Assembly: GCA_007132385.1 (NCBI GenBank)
Contig: SLOU01000049.1
Span: forward strand, 1 to 43,907
Source of the DNA: Balneolaceae bacterium
Lineage (GTDB): Bacteria; Bacteroidota; Rhodothermia; Balneolales; Balneolaceae
DNA length: 43,907 bases
Direction of reading: 5' to 3'
A program made the position numbers and the translations under genes. Below, piece by piece: positions 17,583-24,353 of the stretch. The stretch's first letter is position 1, and the number at the start of each line of letters is the position of its first letter. The notes beneath the pieces were generated by a model. The model saw nothing but the letters and a program-made list of their open reading frames with translations, was not told the DNA's origin and made no database searches.

Positions 17583-18197
17583 TCAAAAAGAATCCAAAAG
17601 AGTCCTGAGATCCCCGACAACTTCTTCGGATCTTAATTCACTTCCTCGATAATGCCGGCGGACATTTCCTTCTTTATCCACAAGGGTAATCCTGTCGGTA
17701 TGATCAATAAAGTAAATCTCTCTTCCCGAATCGGTAAACCTCGTTGGAGATTTTAATGTTGCAATGCCGAGCCTGTCAAGAAGCTGATTTACGCTTCTGC
17801 TATTTCCGGTAAGCAACGACCACTTCTTTTCATCGAGGCTGTAATTTTCTGCATATTCTGCCAGTATCTCCGGAGTATCACGTGCCGGATCAAAACTGAT
17901 GCTTAAGAAATAAATATCTTCCCGGTCCAGTTCCCGTTCGACATCTCTCATATTGTAAGTAACCAATGGACAAACATCAGGACAATTCGTATAGACATAT
18001 CCTACAAGAAGTGCTTTACCTTTAAATGCTTCCGGGAAAATTACATCATTTCCCCTGTGGTCCACAAGTTCAATCTCCAAATCATTCAAGTCATCCTGAA
18101 TTTCAAGGCGGTCACACGCAAAAAAAACAACGCAAAACAATACCGGAAATAAAAAAAGAAATCCTCGGAAATGTGTTTTATGAATGCTCATTCTCAA
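17583..18197 (-). CDS. SCO1/SenC-family copper chaperone lipoprotein
   Basis: A 204-residue thioredoxin-fold protein of the SCO1/SenC/PrrC family, needed to load the CuA site of cytochrome oxidase. A lipobox-like F-F-A-C at residue 28 anchors it in the membrane facing the periplasm. The copper-binding motif is N-C72-P-D-V-C76-P with the third ligand H166 in F-I-D-H-T-D-R. The flanking S-I-S-F-D-P-A-R-D-T-P is also family-typical. All ligands are intact, so metallochaperone activity is expected. It follows the oxidase subunit I gene by 90 bp and precedes the azurin-like gene, consistent with a role in assembling this oxidase. Confidence 0.93.
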   Translation of the reverse strand: MRMSIHKTHFRGFLFLFPVLFCVVFFACDRLEIQDDLNDLEIELVDHRGNDVIFPEAFKGKALLVGYVYTNCPDVCPLVTYNMRDVERELDREDIYFLSISFDPARDTPEILAEYAENYSLDEKKWSLLTGNSRSVNQLLDRLGIATLKSPTRFTDSGREIYFIDHTDRITLVDKEGNVRRHYRGSELRSEEVVGDLRTLLDSF

Positions 18198-18243
18198 TGT
18201 AGTTATGAATCGTGGGGCTATATCGGAGTTTTATTGTTGATCA

Positions 18244-18271
18244 GCCCGGCATAGTGCACACTATGCCGGGC
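18244..18271 (-). terminator. Strong hairpin between coxI and sco1
   Basis: GCCCGGCATAGTG and CACTATGCCGGGC form a perfect 13-bp stem with a two-base centre, starting 16 bases after the coxI stop. On the minus strand the tail is TGATCAACAATAAAACT, with no clean T-tract. The hairpin could be an attenuator or a 3' end that stabilises the oxidase message rather than a full terminator. Confidence 0.5.
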
Positions 18272-18287
18272 CTGAACAGCTTCAACG

Positions 18288-19970
18288 CTAATAGGGTATA
18301 GGGTTATTCGGATCAAATCTTGGTGAACCTCCATATGTACTTCCCAACACATCCAAAATAACCGGTGTATATGCTATCACGATTAAAATAATGGCAACAA
18401 TAATCCATGGCTTGAAATTTCTGAGCCAGCTTACCTCTTCATTGTGATAAGCCTCAGAAACCGGAAATGTAAGCTCCGGTTCACCTTCCCGCTTTTTAGA
18501 GAAAACCGTTGCAAAAAACACGACAGCATAAATAAGAATTGAAAGGGTCATGATGACACCTCCAACCACACTTATGTCGATATAACTGATCCATTCAGGC
18601 TGAAACAGTACACTGTCGGGATTGGCATAGGTAGGACCGGTATTTGTCCGCCTCGGCATACCGATCAGCCCGCCGCGCATCATTCCCCACGAAAAAATAA
18701 ATACTCCGATCATCCATATATAGGGTACTGACAAAGACAATCCCTTCATTTTGACCTCTTTATTCAGGTATTTTCCAAGCAAATAGAGGCTCATACCCAT
18801 AAATGCCAGCAATACCGGCCCGGCGACGGTGAGGTGAAAATGCCCTGGCACCCAAGCGGTGTTGTGAACCGCCGTATTCATCTGATAGGAAGCGTTCACG
18901 ATACCGCTGATACCACCAAAAATAAAAATGATCAATCCTGTAATCAGGTAAGAGAAGAGCCACCGGTCTTTTTCGAAATAGGGGAGTTTGAACATCCAAC
19001 CGAAAAGACCTTTCCCGCCGCGTTTGCGACCTGCGTATTCAAGGCTGGCAGCCAGAGTAAAGGCGGTGATCAAACTCGGAAGTGTAACGGCAAACGTAAA
19101 AAACCCGTGAAGTAACTTCCATTCGGCACCGATAGAGGGATCCATATATTGATGATGCGTTCCAACAGGAATCGAAAATATAATAAAGAGATAGAAAACA
19201 AGACGCCCAGCCCCATCGGAATAGAGTTTCCCACCTGCAAGTTCGGACATGTAACTGTAATACATGACATATGCCGGAAGAAGCCAGAAATAGACCAGCG
19301 GGTGGCCAAAAAACCAGAACAGAGTACGGGCAAGCATCACATTGATTTCATCTACGAGCCCCATCGACCACGGAAGCAGCATGAACAGGATCTCAAAGGC
19401 GACGGCCGAGGTTGCAATCAGCCAAACGATAAATGTGACAAATATTCCAACAACTGAGAGCGGAATTTTCCTGCCCGGATTTTCCTTTCTCCAGCGCAGG
19501 TACATCGGAATCCAGTTGAAAAAGCCAATCCACGATCCAACTACCAGAAGAGTTAACCCTATATAAAAAAGCGGATGGGCTTTCATAGGAGGGTAAAAGG
19601 TATACAATACGGTCGCTTCACCAATATAAATCATGATACCGGCCATCAAAGAACCGAAAAGCATCAAAATGCCCGATACCCAGGCCCAGGTCATGTTCAT
19701 CGCCATTTTCAGGGCATAGGGAATCACCGCATTGCCGAAAGCAACGGCAAAAAATGTGGTAAATACAATCGCATTCAGAACCCCATGCATGGTCAGACCC
19801 TTGTAGTAATCCGGTCCCATAAACGGATCACTCTGGACAATACCTGCACGGAAAAGAGTCTGCATCAAACCACCATATACTCCGATCACAAGCATTATCA
19901 TGGGAATGATGAGAAGCACCGCCATCAGGTACTGGCTCGATTTGTCAATTTTCATCACATATTGGTTCAT
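18288..19970 (-). CDS. ba3-type cytochrome c oxidase subunit I
   Basis: A 560-residue catalytic subunit of a B-family (ba3-type) heme-copper oxidase, with about 13-14 membrane helices. It reduces oxygen to water and pumps protons. All cofactor ligands can be placed: low-spin heme H62 and H379; active-site heme H377; CuB H223, H272 and H273; cross-linked Tyr Y227 in G-H-P-L-V-Y-F-W-L-L-P. The G-H-P-x-V-Y order and the Y-I-G-E-A-T-V-L-Y-T-F-Y-P-P segment match the Thermus ba3 type rather than aa3 or cbb3 oxidases. The start codon overlaps the stop region of subunit II by 4 bp (ATGA), so the two are translationally coupled. No subunit III, CtaA or CtaB gene is in the window. Such oxidases generally have high oxygen affinity. 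Confidence 0.95.
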   Translation of the reverse strand: MNQYVMKIDKSSQYLMAVLLIIPMIMLVIGVYGGLMQTLFRAGIVQSDPFMGPDYYKGLTMHGVLNAIVFTTFFAVAFGNAVIPYALKMAMNMTWAWVSGILMLFGSLMAGIMIYIGEATVLYTFYPPMKAHPLFYIGLTLLVVGSWIGFFNWIPMYLRWRKENPGRKIPLSVVGIFVTFIVWLIATSAVAFEILFMLLPWSMGLVDEINVMLARTLFWFFGHPLVYFWLLPAYVMYYSYMSELAGGKLYSDGAGRLVFYLFIIFSIPVGTHHQYMDPSIGAEWKLLHGFFTFAVTLPSLITAFTLAASLEYAGRKRGGKGLFGWMFKLPYFEKDRWLFSYLITGLIIFIFGGISGIVNASYQMNTAVHNTAWVPGHFHLTVAGPVLLAFMGMSLYLLGKYLNKEVKMKGLSLSVPYIWMIGVFIFSWGMMRGGLIGMPRRTNTGPTYANPDSVLFQPEWISYIDISVVGGVIMTLSILIYAVVFFATVFSKKREGEPELTFPVSEAYHNEEVSWLRNFKPWIIVAIILIVIAYTPVILDVLGSTYGGSPRFDPNNPIPY

Positions 19971-20440
19971 AAATCACCCCCTGTGGCTTCAACTTCATCA
20001 TCTTCAGTGATGTGTATGCGTCCGGCCATGGCGTGATGTGCAGCACCGCAAAACTCGTGACAAGCGAAAAAATATTCACCCGGTTCATCAAATGTGACCG
20101 ACATATAATTGATGGAATTGGGAACAGCCATCAAATTCACATTCTTGTTTTCAATTTTGAACCCGTGAATGATATCTTGGGAGGTCACATACATATGAAG
20201 TGTCGAACCGGCAGGTAGTGTAACCGTAGATGGCTGAAAAGCCCACATACGGGCAATCATATGGAGTTCGTATTCATCTTCTCCAACCTGAAATAGCGTA
20301 TCGGTTGTGAAAGGCTCTACATCCGTTATACAGGTGGGAACCTGTATATTTTTCGCTACTGAAGCATATAGGATTGCTACGAAAAAAGTAATCAAGAGCA
20401 ATCCACTGAGTCCGAGAGCAAATTTTTCCGATTTATCCAT
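19967..20440 (-). CDS. ba3-type cytochrome c oxidase subunit II (CuA)
   Basis: A 157-residue subunit II with one N-terminal membrane helix (about 10-30) and a periplasmic cupredoxin domain carrying the dinuclear CuA centre that accepts electrons. The ligands are visible: H92 in D-I-I-H-G-F, then C127-H-E129-F-C131-G-A-A-H135-H-A-M138. Length fits the short single-helix subunit II of ba3 oxidases. The start ATG at 20440 has AGGGGG just ahead, which overlaps the stop codon of the subunit IIa gene one base upstream, so IIa, II and I form a tightly coupled operon. The acidic C-terminal tail (D-D-E-V-E-A-T-G-G-D-L) has no known role. Confidence 0.94.
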   Translation of the reverse strand: MDKSEKFALGLSGLLLITFFVAILYASVAKNIQVPTCITDVEPFTTDTLFQVGEDEYELHMIARMWAFQPSTVTLPAGSTLHMYVTSQDIIHGFKIENKNVNLMAVPNSINYMSVTFDEPGEYFFACHEFCGAAHHAMAGRIHITEDDEVEATGGDL

Positions 20441-20441
20441 A

Positions 20442-20573
20442 TCACCCCCTGCTCAAGACTTCAAAATAGATTGAAAACCACAAGATCAAAAACATGACCA
20501 TCATGATAATAAAAAAAGCAATTGACCCACGGGGAATAAATTCCTCCGCTTTCTCCGGTTCTTTTCCTTTCAT
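20442..20573 (-). CDS. ba3 oxidase subunit IIa-like 43-aa membrane peptide
   Basis: A 43-residue single-helix protein. The N-terminal third is charged (M-K-G-K-E-P-E-K-A-E-E). F-I-P-R-G-S-I-A-F then leads into a membrane helix (about 17-37) containing L-I-L-W-F-S-I-Y, and it ends L-S-R-G. Size, single helix, a G-x-x-A entry, W-x-x-x-Y near the helix end and the terminal R-G all recall subunit IIa of the Thermus thermophilus ba3 oxidase, which is 34 residues. AGGAG lies about eight bases ahead of the ATG. The stop is one base before the subunit II start, which makes the gene the first of the oxidase operon. It probably replaces the missing second helix of subunit II. Identification is by position and resemblance. 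Confidence 0.82.
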   Translation of the reverse strand: MKGKEPEKAEEFIPRGSIAFFIIMMVMFLILWFSIYFEVLSRG

Positions 20574-20716
20574 TGCAGGTCTCCTGGTAAGGTTTAAGTT
20601 GATTTGTTAACCAAAAGTGAGCAGATCCCCCGCTTTTTATTTGTTGCTTCTGCACTAACCCCGACAGTGAATGTAATACATACGGATAAAGAAGTAAAAA
20701 GATAACCCTGTCTTAT

Positions 20717-21655
20717 TTATAAATACCGTATACTGACCGTACCACCGGATGTTCGAGCCCGAACCACTGGTCCTCCTTCATGTATGGTTCCTCTTATACT
20801 GTTCCGTTCCACCGTTCCCGTAAAGCCGTCAAGTTCCGATTGTACTCTTGAACCCCGGAGATCGAGTTCAAATCCAATATCTTTCGGAAGTTCTACACGG
20901 ATGCTTCCCCCACTTGTTTGAAGGTCCAGATGCTCACTCACCCGGTCCATTTTGGCACGAATGCTTCCACCGCTGGTTCTGGCATCCACAGCACCTGAAA
21001 TATTTTCCAATCGAATACTTCCTCCACTGGTTCTAACATTGAGTTTTCCGGCACTATTTTCGGCAGTGATACTGCCTCCGCTTGTCCGGGCATCCAATTC
21101 TCCTTGTACGCTTTCTATACGGATGCTTCCGCCCGACGTTCGCGCATCGACTTTTCCGGTTAGCCTGGAAAGAGTCAGACTCCCACCGCTGGTTCGCAAA
21201 TAAAGATCACCTTCAAGATTATCAGCAGTAATGCTTCCTCCACTCGTTCTCGCATCCAACCTGGTTTTTTCAGGTGTATACACGATAAAAGAAACAGACA
21301 AGTTCCTATTTCTCCATCCCTGCCAGCCACTTCTACCTTCCCTCCTGGCAGAGGCTCTCACGCTATTGCCATCCTGCTCAATACTGATTTCAAATTCATC
21401 GAGGCTCGTGTCAGTATCAGTCAGATAACGGTTGTTTCTTCGAACGTACATCTCAACCCTCACTTCATCGGTTTCTGAGCCTTTCACACGGATAAAACCA
21501 CCGGAGGTTTCAATATCAATATGTTCCGGCTGATCAAGATCAAATGTTTTAACCAGGTAGGCCTGATCCGCCTGCTGAGCTTTCGATTGGCCGGTAAACA
21601 GTGCCACACAAAACATTAAAAAAAAGGCTGCTGATATGACGTGGAGATTCTTCAT
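20717..21655 (-). CDS. DUF4097-family secreted repeat protein
   Basis: A 312-residue exported protein: a signal peptide (about 1-26, ending S-K-A-Q) and then a beta-strand repeat domain of the DUF4097 (adhesin-like) family. A T-S-G-G-S motif recurs at residues 136, 154, 172, 190, 208 and 226, exactly 18 residues apart, then at 246. Related copies lie at 49 and 301. Each repeat reads R-T-S-G-G-S-I followed by a strand and a G-x-L-D-A turn, which should give a stacked beta-solenoid with a ladder of Ser/Thr/Gly. The many Arg residues on the ladder contrast with the otherwise acidic proteome. Its function is unknown; it is not a typical adhesin with an anchor. It lies upstream of the oxidase operon on the same strand but 143 bp away. 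Confidence 0.8.
   Translation of the reverse strand: MKNLHVISAAFFLMFCVALFTGQSKAQQADQAYLVKTFDLDQPEHIDIETSGGFIRVKGSETDEVRVEMYVRRNNRYLTDTDTSLDEFEISIEQDGNSVRASARREGRSGWQGWRNRNLSVSFIVYTPEKTRLDARTSGGSITADNLEGDLYLRTSGGSLTLSRLTGKVDARTSGGSIRIESVQGELDARTSGGSITAENSAGKLNVRTSGGSIRLENISGAVDARTSGGSIRAKMDRVSEHLDLQTSGGSIRVELPKDIGFELDLRGSRVQSELDGFTGTVERNSIRGTIHEGGPVVRARTSGGTVSIRYL
20903..21250 (-). repeat. 54-base tandem coding repeats in the DUF4097 gene
   Basis: Six units of 18 codons and a seventh offset by two codons, each starting with the codons for R-T-S-G-G-S (Q in the last). The amino-acid motif is nearly invariant, but the codons differ among copies, so the repeats are old and under protein-level selection rather than recently expanded. 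Confidence 0.85.
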
Positions 21656-21935
21656 AGGAGTTTCATTGAGTTAACTTTCCGGGACAATGTTACCGGAGAG
21701 CTTTATGGTTAAAATGATCATAGAATTTGGCACTGATTCCCGCCAGATTGTCATTCCTAATACGACGCGATGCAACATGAAGTTTCAAGCACTAACCATA
21801 ATAATTTACCCGTTAACGATCTCTGTCAAAACCTTTACCTGTTTATCAGATCTTATTTCAGGATAAATTTTAAAATGAAACCCACCGGGGATTTAATTAT
21901 TTTTTCTATGCACTTTTCATCAATCACAATCACAT

Positions 21936-22787
21936 ATGAAGCTTCCTTTCTTACTTGCCAGACGTTTTGTTGCAGGAGAAAATTTTAAACAGGCAGCACC
22001 TAAAGTTGAAGAGCTAAATCAAAAAAAGATCCTTACGACCCTGGACCTTCTTGGAGAGAATGTTCGTGATAAAAAGATGGCACAACAAACCGTGGACAAT
22101 TACATCAAACTGCTAAATCAAATCACAAGCGCCGGGCTGAACAGTACAATTTCAATCAAACTCACGATGATTGGACTGGATATCCATGAAGAGTTTTGTA
22201 AGGAAAATCTTTTCCGGCTGCTCGAAGAAGCAAAAAAACTGGATCAGTTTGTCAGGATCGATATGGAGGGTTCTGATTATACCCAGGGTACAATAGATCT
22301 GTTTAAAACAGCAATTCAGGAATATGATAAACATGTAGGGATCGCCATCCAGGCGTACCTTCACCGATCCAAACAGGATATTCACGACCTGGCCGGCCTC
22401 GGGGCTGATATCCGGTTGTGCAAAGGCGCTTACAGTGAACCGGATCGAATAGCACTGCAACAGATGCGTGCTATTCGGGATGCATTCAAACAGTTTATAC
22501 CCGTCCTGCTTGAAAAGACCCCTTATCCCCGAATTGCAACCCATGATGAGGAATTGATTGAGTTTGTCAAATCGTACGTTCAGAGAAACAATATTGAAAA
22601 ATCCCGGTTTGAATTTCAAATGCTGTATGGACTGAGAGAAGAGACCATGATCCAGATGGTAAAAGAAGGTTATAATACACGTGTTTATGTTCCTTATGGA
22701 ACGATGTGGTTCCCCTATTTTAAACGAAGGCTTATGGAACGAAAGGAAAATATCTGGTTTGTATTAAGTACTATGTTCAAGAATTAA
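21936..22787 (+). CDS. Proline dehydrogenase (PutA-type, monofunctional)
   Basis: A 283-residue FAD-dependent proline dehydrogenase that oxidises proline to pyrroline-5-carboxylate and passes electrons to quinone. Family blocks in order: M-K-L-P-F-L-L-A-R-R-F-V-A-G-E start, F-V-R-I-D-M-E-G-S, I-A-I-Q-A-Y-L-H-R-S, R-L-C-K-G-A-Y-S-E-P, I-A-T-H-D-E, F-E-F-Q-M-L-Y-G-L-R and the final W-F-P-Y-F-K-R-R-L-M-E-R, which supplies the substrate-binding Arg pair. Length is that of the stand-alone enzyme, without the P5C dehydrogenase half of PutA. No P5C dehydrogenase is nearby. With glutamate dehydrogenase further along, it would complete proline use to 2-oxoglutarate. It is divergent from the DUF4097 gene across 280 bp. 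Confidence 0.95.
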   Translation: MKLPFLLARRFVAGENFKQAAPKVEELNQKKILTTLDLLGENVRDKKMAQQTVDNYIKLLNQITSAGLNSTISIKLTMIGLDIHEEFCKENLFRLLEEAKKLDQFVRIDMEGSDYTQGTIDLFKTAIQEYDKHVGIAIQAYLHRSKQDIHDLAGLGADIRLCKGAYSEPDRIALQQMRAIRDAFKQFIPVLLEKTPYPRIATHDEELIEFVKSYVQRNNIEKSRFEFQMLYGLREETMIQMVKEGYNTRVYVPYGTMWFPYFKRRLMERKENIWFVLSTMFKN

Positions 22788-22832
22788 TCAAATGTTCATT
22801 CGAACCAGCTAAAATGGATATGAGACACTATC

Positions 22833-24347
22833 ATGAATACTGAAAGAAGTAAAGTCTACCTGCTGATTCTCAGCGGTTTCCTGGTAGGGTTGATCAGCCT
22901 GATCATACCACTGCTGCGAGACCTTCACTGGGAGTCGGCCGGACTTGCTTCTCTTGTAGCTGCTTTTATGGCGGGATGGATTGCAGCCGGAGGGAAAATC
23001 AAATCACATTCCGTCTTTTTAAGGGTGGCTGCCCTGCTCATTGGCTGGGTAGTGCCTCTTTTTTTCTATGCTCTTTTTACCCATTGCCTAAGCTTTGACG
23101 GTATCGCATTTTGGCTTTTTGGCCCGATTCCATCGATGTTGTTCGGATGGGCAATAGGACGACTTGTTCACCGGTTCGGGGTCCGCCATGGAAAACCATT
23201 CACTATGTTCATCATCCTGCTGATTGGAATGATTCCGGTAATTGTCGAATTTCTGCTTTTCCCTCAGCTATACTTTTTCAACCATGTATGGAGCTATTGG
23301 CCCGGACCGATTTATGACCAGATTGTATCGCTTGACAGCCGTTTAATCGCTTTTCGCAGTCTGACAATTTTCTGGGTCATTACTTTGTGGGGTATTCCCG
23401 ACTTTTTCAATGAAAAAATCTGCCGATGGGCCGTAATCCTGGGACTCGGGGGACTTTTATTTTCCTACCTGCACACCTCAAACTGGGGATTTATAGCCCC
23501 GGAACAACGCATTCAGGCGGAACTGGGTGGAGTTGAGGAAACGGATCATTTCAGAATTTTTTATACATCCGGAACCCTTTCAGCCGGCACAATTGATTCA
23601 ATCACATCCGAGCATGAACAACATCTTCGCGAAATCACCGATATCCTCGAAGTTGACCGCAGTTGGTATACCGATAACAAAATTCATGCATATATATACC
23701 ACGATCAAGATCAAAAAAAGTGGCTTACAGGCGCCGGACAAACCAGTTATGTACCCGTCTGGATCGATCAGGATCAAATGCATATCGCAAGGGAGCACCT
23801 AAACAGGGTATTGCGACATGAACTGGTGCACATCGTAAGCAAACAGTTTGGTAACTGGTTTGGAGCCAGTACGAGCATTGGGCTTGTTGAAGGAGTTGCT
23901 GTAGCCCTGGATCCGGATCGAAGGCGTTCATCGGTGCATCAACTCGTTGCTGCCCGTGATGAATGGCCTGATACGGAAGAGATTCGACAGTTATTTAATC
24001 CGATCGGATTTTACAGCGTAGCCGGTCCAATCAGTTATGTAATCAGTGGATCCTTTGTACTCTATTTACTCGATCATTATCCTGTTGATCTCTTCAAAGA
24101 TGCTTACAGAAGCGGTAACCTGGAAGATTCATACCCAATGACGCTGGATGAGCTTACTTCAGGCTGGCATCAATTTTTAGCCGGTGTTGAATATGACGAC
24201 GATGACCAGCGCAGGGCGGTAGCACTTTTTACCACTCCTTCTATATTTGAACTGCCTTGTCCCAGGGTTGAACGGAAAATTGAACTGGAAAAGACCTTAT
24301 CATCTCATGCCTATCTTGAAACCAATCAAATCCCGGGCTGCCACTGA
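22833..24347 (+). CDS. Multi-pass membrane protein with a gluzincin-type HExxH protease domain
   Basis: A 504-residue protein. Residues about 8-225 hold six or seven membrane helices. Residues about 230-500 form an extracytoplasmic domain with H329-E-L-V-H333, and E353 follows after 19 residues. This HExxH-x19-E spacing is the gluzincin (peptidase MA-like) zinc signature. The V-E-G-V-A-V-A-L segment around E353 is also typical of that clan. The rest of the domain has no specific match that I know, and it is related at most distantly to M1 or thermolysin. A membrane-tethered metalloprotease is the best reading; substrate and physiological role are unknown. The gene follows proline dehydrogenase by 45 bp and converges with an M1 peptidase gene only 6 bp away. 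Confidence 0.72.
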   Translation: MNTERSKVYLLILSGFLVGLISLIIPLLRDLHWESAGLASLVAAFMAGWIAAGGKIKSHSVFLRVAALLIGWVVPLFFYALFTHCLSFDGIAFWLFGPIPSMLFGWAIGRLVHRFGVRHGKPFTMFIILLIGMIPVIVEFLLFPQLYFFNHVWSYWPGPIYDQIVSLDSRLIAFRSLTIFWVITLWGIPDFFNEKICRWAVILGLGGLLFSYLHTSNWGFIAPEQRIQAELGGVEETDHFRIFYTSGTLSAGTIDSITSEHEQHLREITDILEVDRSWYTDNKIHAYIYHDQDQKKWLTGAGQTSYVPVWIDQDQMHIAREHLNRVLRHELVHIVSKQFGNWFGASTSIGLVEGVAVALDPDRRRSSVHQLVAARDEWPDTEEIRQLFNPIGFYSVAGPISYVISGSFVLYLLDHYPVDLFKDAYRSGNLEDSYPMTLDELTSGWHQFLAGVEYDDDDQRRAVALFTTPSIFELPCPRVERKIELEKTLSSHAYLETNQIPGCH

Positions 24348-24353
24348 AATCTT

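Noticed and set aside
20461-20655. A 64-codon minus-strand frame over the start of the oxidase operon
   Set aside because: It is read in a different frame from the IIa gene, has no membrane helix of the right type and ends in an accidental hydrophobic tail; the 43-codon frame has the ribosome-binding site and family resemblance.
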